A stretch of 34,290 nucleotides of DNA from a virus. Position 1 is the stretch's first letter. Each line of letters begins with the position of its first letter. The stretch spans positions 1 through 34,290 of IMG/VR virus record IMGVR_UViG_3300001533_000603. One strand, given 5' to 3'. A program made the translations under genes and the position numbers. The notes beneath the pieces are model-generated. The model saw only the letters and a list, made by a program, of their open reading frames with translations, was not told the origin of the DNA and made no database searches. Shown piece after piece: positions 24,248 through 31,604 of this stretch.

Positions 24248-25084
24248 TTACTTCTTGAGCACCTCTTCATCCCCGTAAATAGCGGCGTTCAATTTCGCGA
24301 CATGCGCCACTGCTTCCGCGTGTCCAGACGCCTCTTTCCTGAAATAGGGATGTTTCGGATCGTTCATAATCCGTGTCAATTCGGAGCGGGCATCTTCAGG
24401 GGTATATGTACTTTGCGTCACACCCTTCAGCTTGTCCTCGCTCATTGCCTTGCCGATGCGTGCCATAAGCCTGATAAAGTTCGGGTTATTGCCGAACGAT
24501 TCGTCCAGTTTGGCAATTTTCGGATCATCCTCGGCAAATGACTTGAAGGCCCGAGTAGCGAGCCGTAACTGCTCGTCATAGGCCCCCTTCCATTCTTCTT
24601 TCAGCTCTTTCTGCGCGTCTGCAAGCTGCTCCTGCTGCTGCTGGTTCGCCTGAGTCGCGGCGGAAATGATCTTTCCGTTGTACCAATCATAAATGCCTTT
24701 TACTTGGTGCGGAAGAAGGCCCGCCTCGTGTGCCAGCGTCTGAAATTCCTTCAGCGCGGCTTCGTCTGCGACAACGCCCGGAGGAAGCTCTTCGGGCAGT
24801 TTCAGCCCGTACTCATCCGGTGTATCCGGCCGTCCCAGGCGGTTGAATACATCTTCCCACTCTTCGGGACCGGCGCCCTCCCCCGGCACCGGTATCTTGT
24901 CTTTCCCGACCATCTTCTGCGCGTTCACGTACTGCTTCACGAGGCCCGGTAAATCCTTCACCGTCTGCAACGATGGTTCGCTCCTTAAATCTTCAGGAAG
25001 CGCCTCGCTCCAGTTTTCCGGAAGGGCATACTGGTTCTCTCCACTCAACACGATCTCCCCGGTGTTCCCGGAATCGTCACTCAT
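24248..25084 (-). CDS. Scaffolding protein
   Basis: This is a 278-residue, acidic, mostly helical protein upstream of the capsid gene. It has an N-terminal LPENWSEALPEDLRSEPSLQTVKDLPGLVKQYVNAQKMVG-type start (in pieces), the standard phage scaffold opening, then RPDTPDEYGLKLPEELP and a Gln/Ala-rich coiled coil (QQQQEQLADAQKELKEEWKG). The C-terminal part is a basic helical region used in other scaffolds to bind capsid protein. It guides procapsid assembly and leaves before packaging. It overlaps the Bbp19-like gene by eight bases. Confidence 0.88.
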   Translation of the reverse strand: MSDDSGNTGEIVLSGENQYALPENWSEALPEDLRSEPSLQTVKDLPGLVKQYVNAQKMVGKDKIPVPGEGAGPEEWEDVFNRLGRPDTPDEYGLKLPEELPPGVVADEAALKEFQTLAHEAGLLPHQVKGIYDWYNGKIISAATQANQQQQEQLADAQKELKEEWKGAYDEQLRLATRAFKSFAEDDPKIAKLDESFGNNPNFIRLMARIGKAMSEDKLKGVTQSTYTPEDARSELTRIMNDPKHPYFRKEASGHAEAVAHVAKLNAAIYGDEEVLKK

Positions 25085-25346
25085 AATCTACCTCCTTTGT
25101 ATATTTTTGAATCATTTCGAGGGGTTTCCCCTCCAGCATATCCAGGATATGCAAATACACGCTGCGTTGGCCCAATGCGAAAAATGTTTCCCGATCCGTC
25201 GCACACAAACAATGGTTCCGCTCGTTGCAATACAGGCCCAGGTCTTTTAATACTCGGTCTCCGCCTTCGCCCCGGAACACCGTGCTATAATCGGCGGTCA
25301 GTTGCTTGTACAGTTCGATGTGCTCTTCAAGTTCGTCCTCTGTCAT
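25077..25346 (-). CDS. Bbp19-like small phage protein
   Basis: This is an 89-residue acidic helical protein with DYSTVFRGEGGDRVLKDLGL and FFALGQRSVYLHILDML. The GGDRVLxDL ... GQRSVxLxI pattern matches the Bbp19-like family, first named from Bordetella phage BPP-1 and located near portal and scaffold genes. Its role is not known; small head-assembly factor is the usual guess. The start overlaps the portal stop by one base, and its end overlaps the scaffold start. Confidence 0.65.
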   Translation of the reverse strand: MTEDELEEHIELYKQLTADYSTVFRGEGGDRVLKDLGLYCNERNHCLCATDRETFFALGQRSVYLHILDMLEGKPLEMIQKYTKEVDYE

Positions 25347-27013
25347 TATAATCCTCCGGCCACCTTCATCATTTCAGCAAGCGGGCTGCCCTCTTCGGCC
25401 TTTTTCCCCGCCTTTGGAAGCATATCCGCCGCTTGTCCGCCGGCTTCAAGTGCCTGCATTGCCTGTTGCTGTTCCAGTCTCTGCTTCCGTATTTCAGCGC
25501 GGGCGTCTGTATCCCTCAGCCACTTCGGATTGCCGCCCATCCGCTCGTATACGCCACGCACAATCGCATCGTCATCAAAGTTATCCATGACATCAGGGTT
25601 CATCTCGATGAACGGTTGGACCTGAGCAATGGTTTGAGTAACAGCGGACACCTCGATCATCCGCATGGCAAGCGCCAGTTGTGAGACATACTCAATCTCA
25701 TAGAACGCCACACCTTCAGGAACCGGCGGGAGTTTCCCTGCACGGAACAGGATACCGATACACCGGTCAATCAAGGGATTAAAGAGTTCTGACTGCAAGC
25801 GTCCGAGCATAGGCCCCAGGATCAACAGCTTTTCCTTCACACGCTCCAGTATTTCAGTCGCGGTTTTCTGGTTCTGGTCCAGTTGGTCCAGGAGCAAAAA
25901 CAGGTCTAAGAAGAAGGCTTCTTTAATCCGCTGCCGCCGTTGCTCCTTCATCTTGAGGATGGTTTCAACCGAACCGCTGATTTCCATAGGTGTTACGCGG
26001 CCCTTCGCAAAGTCCCGATAATAATTTATCCCACCGGGACCGGTACGCAGACCGAAGGGATAATTACCCTCGGGGACATCCAGCGGCGGGTCCGCACGCT
26101 TTTCCTCGGCAAGCAGGGACGCCCGTACCATTCGATTGAGCACCTTAATCTCGGGAAGAACCTGCATCGCCGGCGACCGCCCGTACACCTCTGTAGGCTC
26201 TTCGCAGTCCAGCCGGTGACAGATGATCGGCATTTCTTCATAGCCGCCTTCTTCAATCAGTGTTTTGTGCTTCACGTCCACGTAATACGAGGCATACGGC
26301 ATGTTCTGATCGTCACGCTTTTCCTCGTTGCGATCCCTGCGCGGCTCCACCAGGTGTATAAACTGCCAGCGCCGGGATGCTTTCTGCGGATCGGCTTGGC
26401 TGCCGGTAATCTCCGGGTGCAGGTTCATCTCGCCAAACTCATCTATCGCCTGCGACGCAGTGAAGGACAACAGCCGGAACGCCCGATCAATCTGTACCTG
26501 AGCGTTTTCGATGGGAATGTACTGCCGTATGTGCATTGTTCTGAAGCGTAAAGTCGGTTTGCCAGGATCGCCCTCTTCTACCGTCATCCCACCGGTGCCA
26601 CACCATCCCAGGTCTTTGAAGTCCTCATGTATTGAGAGTCCGAAATTCGATATTGCCAGCTCTTCGTGCAAGATGCGGGTCGCTTCGGAGTACCAATGGC
26701 GCTGTTCTTCTGCAACCTCCAGGTCGGGGGCGGGGGCGCGAAGTTCAAACCATCGCTGGTCTGGAGGGCATAGATTGCCGTACAGACCGGAGGCAAACTT
26801 CGAGCATGACTGTATTGCGGTCGAGTCATACACCCGCGTCATACGCTTCCCGCCGACAGTCGGTGCCTCGAATATACCGGCCTTCCGGGGAGCAACATAC
26901 GTCGCAACGTCGTTCCAGTGACCTTCCCACTGCCCCCGGTTCGACTTCAGTGTTTCCCATTCGCGACAGATACGTTCCGCCCGCTTTTGCGTCTGCTCGT
27001 CTCTCTCTTCCAT
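25346..27013 (-). CDS. Portal (head-tail connector) protein, T7 gp8-like
   Basis: This is a 555-residue protein, close to the size of T7 gp8 (536). It has the connector pattern: WETLKSNRGQWEGHWNDVATYVAPRK, then KRMTRVYDSTAIQSCSKFASGLYGNLCPPDQRWFEL, CHRLDCEEPTEVYGRSPAMQVLPEIKVLNRM, and the C-terminal LLILGPMLGRLQSELFNPLIDR with NPDVMDNFD (stretches given in pieces as they occur in order). It forms the dodecameric ring for DNA passage at the capsid vertex. The C-terminal tail is Gln/Ala/Gly-rich. Lies directly after a 76-residue protein with a one-base gap. Confidence 0.93.
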   Translation of the reverse strand: MEERDEQTQKRAERICREWETLKSNRGQWEGHWNDVATYVAPRKAGIFEAPTVGGKRMTRVYDSTAIQSCSKFASGLYGNLCPPDQRWFELRAPAPDLEVAEEQRHWYSEATRILHEELAISNFGLSIHEDFKDLGWCGTGGMTVEEGDPGKPTLRFRTMHIRQYIPIENAQVQIDRAFRLLSFTASQAIDEFGEMNLHPEITGSQADPQKASRRWQFIHLVEPRRDRNEEKRDDQNMPYASYYVDVKHKTLIEEGGYEEMPIICHRLDCEEPTEVYGRSPAMQVLPEIKVLNRMVRASLLAEEKRADPPLDVPEGNYPFGLRTGPGGINYYRDFAKGRVTPMEISGSVETILKMKEQRRQRIKEAFFLDLFLLLDQLDQNQKTATEILERVKEKLLILGPMLGRLQSELFNPLIDRCIGILFRAGKLPPVPEGVAFYEIEYVSQLALAMRMIEVSAVTQTIAQVQPFIEMNPDVMDNFDDDAIVRGVYERMGGNPKWLRDTDARAEIRKQRLEQQQAMQALEAGGQAADMLPKAGKKAEEGSPLAEMMKVAGGL

Positions 27014-27014
27014 A

Positions 27015-27245
27015 CTACGACCCCAGGAGTTTCTTTCTCGCGACGTTCGCCTCGTCGGTAACGCCTGAACCGCCTGTTAGAACTGTGCCCGACCGTGACG
27101 AACGAGACGCTAGTAATTGCTTTCGCTTCTCCTCTGCCGCTGCCGTCTTGATCCGCTCCTGCTCTTCGGCCAGCTCCCGAGCACGCCGGGCAATTTCCTC
27201 AGACGACGGCTGCGGTACTGATGGTGCTCCCCCTCCGAAGCTCAT
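27015..27245 (-). CDS. Small podophage head-tail region protein, function unknown
   Basis: This is a 76-residue hydrophilic protein. It begins SFGGGAPSVPQPSSEEI, continues as a charged helix (ARRARELAEEQERIKTAAAE) and ends RSGTVLTGGSGVTDEANVARKKLLGS. The T-V-L-T-G-G ... ARKxLLG end is common in small proteins between terminase and portal genes of podophages. It may be a virion or assembly factor. It lies 12 bases after the terminase stop. Confidence 0.6.
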   Translation of the reverse strand: MSFGGGAPSVPQPSSEEIARRARELAEEQERIKTAAAEEKRKQLLASRSSRSGTVLTGGSGVTDEANVARKKLLGS

Positions 27246-27257
27246 ATAACCCCTCCT

Positions 27258-28868
27258 TTATAGGCTGAAATCGTTCTCCGCGTATTCCTGCCGCGGCCTG
27301 AATCGACGGCCACCCGCCCCTGCTGCAATGTTGCATCGTGACGCGGCCATCAAAAAGTAATTCGTGGCGTGCCTGTAATGATCCGCGCCCAGCTTCCGGT
27401 AGCGGTACAGGCGTGATCCCGTCTCCTGATCCTCTTCGAGCACCTTTGCAATGTTGCACATCTCCGTTGCGTACTCATCCACCTCGTCGCATCGTCGCGG
27501 TATTTCACAGCGCCCGGCGGTGGTGATGAGTGCGTGCGTCTGGTCACACACCTCGGTCCTGTTGGCCTGCACAATGCCCGTGTCCAGGTTCCACTTCGGC
27601 CCGGTTGCTTGGTGCTCGTTGTATTGGCACAAGAATACTTCATAGGGTTCGGCCGCCCTGAAGTCCCGGACCTTATGGATCTCCGGCAAGGCGTCAATAA
27701 CTGCGTTCGTCACGTTGAACCGTGCCGCCAGGTCGTGTAAATCCTCGAAGGAAGATAGTCGCTCGGTCCGTACAATACTGTATTGATCCTCAGAGACCCG
27801 GACACCGATCACTGCATGCAACACCTTCCCGACATCCACGCCCATCGCGCAGGGGCCTGTGTGCCGCGTGTACATTGGATAATTGCCGCAGCACGCCAGG
27901 ACATCACGTATTGTCAGCCGGTCCTCTGCGGCGATGTAGGGCATACCGAGTTTAGAATTGTAAACCTCTTGAAGGTTGCCGTTCGGCGGGAACTCATAGG
28001 CCCGCAGGATGTCACCGGGATCGACGTAAATAGAATTGAGCTGTGAAATCCAATGACCAATCCTGTCGCGACCAGGCTGCCGGGCTACCCACCTACCGTC
28101 GCGCGGGTATATCTCCTTGCCGCACTTGCTACACTTTCGGAACACTGACCCGTCGGCCCGGATACCCAGGCAATCGGGGAACTCGGTCTCTAAGCAGGTC
28201 TCGTGGTTGCAGTGCCGGCACCGTATCATCCACACGCGCTGGTCCGAATCGTCGTAACGCTTTGCGATCCCATAATCCGGGATCGTCGGCGTGGATAAGT
28301 CGGTATACTCCTGTACGTAACTGTGCGCCATCCGCTCCGTCGCCATCTCAATTGCGGCATCATCCATTAAGTCGCGCTCATCGCATACAACGCAATCGAC
28401 CGGGATTGATCGGAGCTTCGACGAGTCCTTCTTGACGCCCTGAATTGTTTGGGTAATTCGCGCGCCGCGCAGGTAAAGAAACCCGGTGCCGACCCGCTTA
28501 ATCGCCGCGCTGTCTGTTGACCTTACGTGCGCCGCAATACTCGGATTGTCGCGTATCAGCGGGTTAAACCGGGCCTTTGAGAAGTCCGCCACGTCGTCGG
28601 CAGTCGGGAAGAGATAGAGCACGCCGGCGGGGTATCGGCCGTAAATCATGCCGTGAAGATTCCGTATGACCTGCCCCTCGGTCCATCCCATTTGCGCGGC
28701 TTTCATGGCGCACCGGTCCCGCCCGTCAATCTGCATTGGTTCGATCTGGTATTCGTGGCCAGCTAGGGTAAACGGCCCTGACTGGAGCCGCAACCCGATT
28801 TCCGTCGCCCAGTACCAGGCATCCACGGCCATCATTTCATCGTATGTCGCCAATTCCGCCGCTTCCAC
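27258..28868 (-). CDS. Terminase large subunit, lambda GpA type
   Basis: This is a 536-residue packaging motor and nuclease. The ATPase part has the GpA-type variant Walker A KAAQMGWTE (56-64), with no classic GKT loop, and Walker B CVVCDERD (159-166; D163, E164). A zinc-ribbon pair follows: CRHC (217-220) and CSKC (246-249). The nuclease part begins with AMGVDVGKV (D345) and later has VIDALPEIH. These are features of the lambda GpA family, which cuts cos sites. It starts at GTG 28868, with GGGGGA 5 bases upstream and a TAGTG overlap with the small subunit. A GpA-type enzyme combined with a T7-like head and tail shows mosaic origin. Confidence 0.9.
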   Translation of the reverse strand: MEAAELATYDEMMAVDAWYWATEIGLRLQSGPFTLAGHEYQIEPMQIDGRDRCAMKAAQMGWTEGQVIRNLHGMIYGRYPAGVLYLFPTADDVADFSKARFNPLIRDNPSIAAHVRSTDSAAIKRVGTGFLYLRGARITQTIQGVKKDSSKLRSIPVDCVVCDERDLMDDAAIEMATERMAHSYVQEYTDLSTPTIPDYGIAKRYDDSDQRVWMIRCRHCNHETCLETEFPDCLGIRADGSVFRKCSKCGKEIYPRDGRWVARQPGRDRIGHWISQLNSIYVDPGDILRAYEFPPNGNLQEVYNSKLGMPYIAAEDRLTIRDVLACCGNYPMYTRHTGPCAMGVDVGKVLHAVIGVRVSEDQYSIVRTERLSSFEDLHDLAARFNVTNAVIDALPEIHKVRDFRAAEPYEVFLCQYNEHQATGPKWNLDTGIVQANRTEVCDQTHALITTAGRCEIPRRCDEVDEYATEMCNIAKVLEEDQETGSRLYRYRKLGADHYRHATNYFLMAASRCNIAAGAGGRRFRPRQEYAENDFSL

Positions 28869-29341
28869 TACTTCCCCCGATGCAGGTCTGCCGCCATTTT
28901 CGCGGCGAGTTTCGCCAGTTCCCGGCGCTCTGGAGTAATCTCATCTATCTTCAGCACGCCCGGCATAGTGATCTCGTGGCGCTGCGGCTGCGTGTATCCC
29001 GCCAGGTCAACGCCCAGCTTGAGCGCCGCTAGTTTGTCGTGCATTACATATTCAACCTGACTGTGTTTTGATATCGTGGCGCCGTCGGCAGACTCTTTTA
29101 TTGTTGTTTTTTCCCTGATCCACTTTATTGCCCGCGTCTTTTTCTTCGGCCGTATATCTTCGAGGGCCTTCGCTTGCATTTCGCCGCCAGGACCGATCTC
29201 AACATAATCGGCCACATCAGAAAACGCGATTCTCCGTAATTCCTCTGCTGTTTTCCGCAGGTTAAAGGCCGCACGAAACACGCGCTCGGTATCACTTATT
29301 GCTTGTTTCGCAGCCTCGATGGATCTCTCTTTTTCTTCCAT
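28868..29341 (-). CDS. Terminase small subunit, N-terminal DNA-binding domain apparently missing
   Basis: This is a 157-residue protein. It matches the second half of XtmA/Terminase_2 small subunits: RIAFSDVADYVEIGPGG, RAIKWIREKTTIKES, and YVMHDKLAALKLGVDLAGY, which is the family's HDKLAALELLGR-type end. The usual N-terminal part (LTPKQ..F..EYL.. helix-turn-helix that binds pac or cos) is replaced by about 30 residues of plain charged helix (EEKERSIEAAKQAISDTERVFRAAF). No longer reading frame exists upstream. It would join the large subunit at the genome start, but needs another way to bind DNA. It overlaps the terL start. Confidence 0.8.
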   Translation of the reverse strand: MEEKERSIEAAKQAISDTERVFRAAFNLRKTAEELRRIAFSDVADYVEIGPGGEMQAKALEDIRPKKKTRAIKWIREKTTIKESADGATISKHSQVEYVMHDKLAALKLGVDLAGYTQPQRHEITMPGVLKIDEITPERRELAKLAAKMAADLHRGK

Positions 29342-29550
29342 GATTCTATTTCACCTTATATTTCGGGGGAGTCAATCAGCCTATATTATCCCTATATTAT
29401 CTCTGTATTATCTCAATTATTGCCTAACCCCCCGGAATCACACGTAGAAAAAAAATAAAAAATAATTGCAGTTTTTTTAATGAAATAAGTGGCGTTCACG
29501 ATGAACAGGAAGGGCTATTAACAGACCTGAACTAAAATCATATAGCTGAC
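29342..29550. promoter_or_regulatory. AT-rich control region upstream of the terminase genes
   Basis: These 209 bases contain no gene. They hold three TRTATTATC repeats with 11-bp spacing (29382-29412), a C6G2 block (29427-29436), A- and T-runs (29450-29478) and a 13-bp inverted repeat GTTCA-CGA-TGAAC (29494-29506). This is the largest gene-free stretch inside the - strand gene series and divides early from late genes. It is the best place for a late promoter, an activator site, or the cos/pac site next to the small terminase. None of these can be decided by sequence alone. Confidence 0.5.
29382..29412. repeat. Three 11-bp phased iteron-like repeats
   Basis: TATATTATC at 29382-29390 and 29393-29401, and TGTATTATC at 29404-29412, begin every 11 bp, one DNA turn. 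A fourth weaker unit (CAATTATTG) follows. The - strand reads GATAATATA. The spacing suggests a protein bound repeatedly on one DNA face. Confidence 0.6.
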
Positions 29551-29784
29551 CTATCGGCTATGTCCCCTAGCCGGCCTGGGCTTTTTCCCCGCGCGGATCA
29601 TCCATTGAGCAGCCTCGTTCGCAACGATAAATGGGCGCCCGTTCGCAGGATTGCGGTGAAACAACATCCCGAACCCCGGATCATTCGCCCGGCGCAATCG
29701 TATAGTATTCCACGACGCAACGCCGAAAAACCGGAGGATCGCCGCCCGCCCCTCAATGATCCCGACATCCTCGAGCGTCATCAT
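29551..29784 (-). CDS. Small winged-HTH-type DNA-binding protein
   Basis: This is a 77-residue protein with the pattern of small MerR/excisionase/Nu1-like winged helix proteins: AAILRFFGVASWNTIRLRRA (helix-turn-helix), then DPGFGMLFHRNPANGRPFIVANEAAQWM, where a beta wing leads to the closing helix. The C-terminus is basic (RAGKKPRPARGHSR), useful for DNA binding. Two adjacent ATG codons follow GGGGGAATAC and overlap the stop of the helicase-loader-like gene. It could be an excisionase, a late-gene regulator or the DNA-binding partner missing from the small terminase; lambda Nu1 has this type of N-terminal fold. Confidence 0.6.
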   Translation of the reverse strand: MMTLEDVGIIEGRAAILRFFGVASWNTIRLRRANDPGFGMLFHRNPANGRPFIVANEAAQWMIRAGKKPRPARGHSR

Positions 29785-30134
29785 GTATTCCCCCCAATCT
29801 CACGCAAGAGCGCCCGAACCCGCTCCTGGTTCCGTTTCCGCTCATGGTCCGATAATCCCACCGGTCCCGTATCCTCTGGTAAAAACTGGCGCTGTCTCTG
29901 CGCGCGTTTTTTTTGTTCCTCACACCGTTGAACGATCTCACTCACGGTCGGCCACCACTGCGACGATCTCCTGTGTTCCTGTATAGCCTCCACGAACTCG
30001 GTGTCGGATATGCCGGCCATGTCCTGATTCCATATTTTCGCTAGTTCCTGAAGTTCATCTGCGCCCCGCTGCGGGACCGGATATACGAGCGACAGCCGGA
30101 GCACCTCGCGCTGTATCGTTTTCAATGTCGCCAT
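29781..30134 (-). CDS. Replicative-helicase-loader-like protein
   Basis: This is a 117-residue helical protein: LKTIQREVLRLSLVYPVP, DELQELAKIWNQDMAGISDTEFVEAIQEHRRSSQWWPTVSEIVQR (in pieces). The pattern of a first helix pair with a later WWPTVSEI(V) resembles G39P-type and other phage helicase-loader N-domains that follow DUF1376 replication proteins. The rest is a charged tail (EEQKKRAQRQRQF). AGGAGG lies 7 bases before ATG 30134, so the 80-base overlap with the DUF1376 gene appears real. It probably helps load the helicase encoded at 33220-34290. Confidence 0.55.
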   Translation of the reverse strand: MATLKTIQREVLRLSLVYPVPQRGADELQELAKIWNQDMAGISDTEFVEAIQEHRRSSQWWPTVSEIVQRCEEQKKRAQRQRQFLPEDTGPVGLSDHERKRNQERVRALLREIGGNT

Positions 30135-30879
30135 CGTCAGCCTCCTGTAATAATTTCACAAGTTTCCGCCGCTCTAAGTCCTGTGCCTGCCGGTATGTTG
30201 CCGGTTGCGGCGATGCCCGAGATGATTGTCGCTCTTTGTCGCGCTTGTGCCAGTTCCTAACGGCGGCTTTCCAGTCCTTCATTTTATTTTTGCCTATCAT
30301 CCAACCCTTCGACGCATAGAAGTCGATAAACTGTTGCACGTCGATATAGTATTCTGACTCCTGGCAGTAATTTTCAACCTCGGTGGGTGAGGGGGGAGCG
30401 AAGCGGGGGGTTGTACCCCCCTCTCTCTTTTCTTTTGTTGGTAATGGAGATGGAGATGGAGATGGAGATGGTAGGTTGCCTTCCGGTTGGTCCCCCGGTT
30501 GAACCCCGGTTGAACCCCGGTTGGCTGTTGTTTTTTCCTCTTTTGCCCTTTCTACTCGTATTTTCGCACTCTTACGCCCTTTTTCACGTTGTGATTCGAT
30601 AAATACCTGCCGGTCACTTATTTCCTGGTCGGCCTTCCGGTTATGTAGCCGGTTGCCGTCCGGCTGAAAATATCTTTTAACCACGGTTGCAACCGCGGTT
30701 CGTTCTTCATCCGAGAACGCGCGGCAAATCCGATATAAACGATCCGGATTCGCGGGGAGTGATCCTTGCATATAGTAATGGTCGAGCAGCACACGGTACG
30801 CTCCATGTTCCACCAGGGTCAAATCGCCCGTGTCGCGCTGATAATCGCCCGGAAAAAATCTATAATATGAGTCAGCCAT
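30055..30879 (-). CDS. DUF1376-domain replication protein with Ser-Pro repeat linker
   Basis: This is a 274-residue protein. The N-terminal ~85 residues have the DUF1376 pattern (SYYRFFPGDYQRDTGDL, LVEHGAYRVLLDHYYMQG), a winged-helix domain in phage replication initiators. A basic linker includes PSPSPSPSPLP, coded by four TGGAGA units on the + strand, and VQPGDQP-type sequence coded by 11-base tandem repeats. The C-terminal part (about 165-215, FIDFYASKGWMIGKNKMKDWKAAVRNWHK) is the usual second domain of these replisome organizers. It likely recruits the helicase/loader to the phage origin. It overlaps the loader gene by 80 bases. Confidence 0.75.
   Translation of the reverse strand: MADSYYRFFPGDYQRDTGDLTLVEHGAYRVLLDHYYMQGSLPANPDRLYRICRAFSDEERTAVATVVKRYFQPDGNRLHNRKADQEISDRQVFIESQREKGRKSAKIRVERAKEEKTTANRGSTGVQPGDQPEGNLPSPSPSPSPLPTKEKREGGTTPRFAPPSPTEVENYCQESEYYIDVQQFIDFYASKGWMIGKNKMKDWKAAVRNWHKRDKERQSSRASPQPATYRQAQDLERRKLVKLLQEADDGDIENDTARGAPAVARISGPAAGRR
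30445..30523. repeat. Simple-sequence repeats inside the DUF1376 gene
   Basis: TGGAGA occurs four times in tandem (30445-30468). Nearby GGTTGAACCCC occurs twice in tandem with a half copy (30497-30523). The 6-base unit keeps the reading frame for any copy number (Ser-Pro pairs), while the 11-base unit does not. Both lie in the disordered linker. Confidence 0.8.
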
Positions 30880-30913
30880 TATCCGACCACCTCCATAAGT
30901 AGTAGAAAATCCT

Positions 30914-31111
30914 TCATTCTCCCTCGCCTATCTCTCTTTCTAAATCATCCAAAACGAGCCGGATCAGTCTCAGAGTTAGTTCCGGCACTTTAATGGAATC
31001 TGTGTTTATAATATTTTTAATCTCTCCTAGTGCCGCATCACACAATTTTTTGCGTTTTATAAGCCCCTGCGTTACGCAGAAAGCCTCTTCTGGAGTGTCG
31101 TAGTATTCCAT
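30914..31111 (-). CDS. Small early protein, function unknown
   Basis: This is a 65-residue protein starting MEYYDTPEEAFCVTQGL, followed by helical sequence LCDAALGEIKNIIN and LRLIRLVLDDLERE. The frame stays open upstream (to 31576), but GGGAG seven bases before ATG 31111 marks a good start. It overlaps the end of the methyltransferase C-terminal frame. No family is recognised. Confidence 0.6.
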   Translation of the reverse strand: MEYYDTPEEAFCVTQGLIKRKKLCDAALGEIKNIINTDSIKVPELTLRLIRLVLDDLEREIGEGE

Positions 31112-31604
31112 GATATTCTCCCTCACTGCACTTAATGAATTCTGCCGCGACTTGCGGGACAATCGCGTTACCCGCTCCCCGCAAAATGCCCACTCGATTG
31201 GGTAGCCCATCAGCCAAAGGGAAAAGCGCGGGTTCAATTTTCCAGTTGCCGGCGGCGTCCAGCCTGGCGGGAACACGCCGCAATTTTCCATCCCGGCAAG
31301 GCCACCAGACGGCATTGTTCCAGTCAACTGCGCCGCCCTTGGCAACTGATCCAGCCTGTTGCGCGTCGTGCCGTCCGGGTTCGTGCCGGTTGTCGCCATC
31401 CCCGGCGTGTCCTTCCAATCCCGCGTTGATGCCGTCGGCCAGCCGGCCATTTGCGCCATCAGCGTCAGCGGCATTGTTGCCACCTTGCCGGCGTCGTTGC
31501 GCTTCTGCCATGATTCCTGATTCTCGTCCGTCGTCTTTCCCGTGCGCGGTGTTGCCCAGCCGACTAATTGCGCCACCGCTTCCGGGTTCGTCCCCTATTT
31601 TCAT
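31038..31604 (-). CDS. C-terminal part of the cytosine-5 DNA methyltransferase, separated by a -1 frame change
   Basis: This is a 188-residue frame. Its end carries the C-terminal signature of Dcm-like phage methyltransferases: GAVDWNNAVWWPCRDGKLRRV, FPLADGLPNRVGILRGAGNA and IVPQVAAEFI (motif X region). The first part is low-complexity (NTAHGKDDGRESGIMAEAQ), as in the variable region of these enzymes. It begins with ATG at 31604, overlapping the stop of the N-terminal part (ATGA), where the run CCAAAATGA allows a -1 slip or one-base deletion. So the enzyme may be made by frameshift, by two-subunit translation coupling, or be broken. Another frame in the same DNA also resembles methyltransferase tails. 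Confidence 0.7.
   Translation of the reverse strand: MKIGDEPGSGGAISRLGNTAHGKDDGRESGIMAEAQRRRQGGNNAADADGANGRLADGINAGLEGHAGDGDNRHEPGRHDAQQAGSVAKGGAVDWNNAVWWPCRDGKLRRVPARLDAAGNWKIEPALFPLADGLPNRVGILRGAGNAIVPQVAAEFIKCSEGEYHGILRHSRRGFLRNAGAYKTQKIV
31112..31576 (-). other. Alternate-frame methyltransferase-tail-like open frame (downstream half)
   Basis: In the frame overlapping the C-terminal methyltransferase part, this DNA codes for LVGWATPRTGKTTDENQ, LMAQMAGWPTASTRDWKD, LDQLPRAAQLTG and LNPRFSLWLMGYPIEWAFCGE, then LSRKSRQNS. These phrases (LAGWPTP, NPxFSLWLMGYPxEW, SRKSR) are a second well-known tail type of phage cytosine methyltransferases. It starts with GTG in an unbroken frame and has no clear ribosome binding site. 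The frame runs on into the small gene at 30914-31111. Confidence 0.5.

Noticed and set aside
30445-30523. CRISPR-like or iteron array
   Set aside because: Units are 6 and 11 bases with no spacers and code for a protein linker, so they are simple-sequence repeats.
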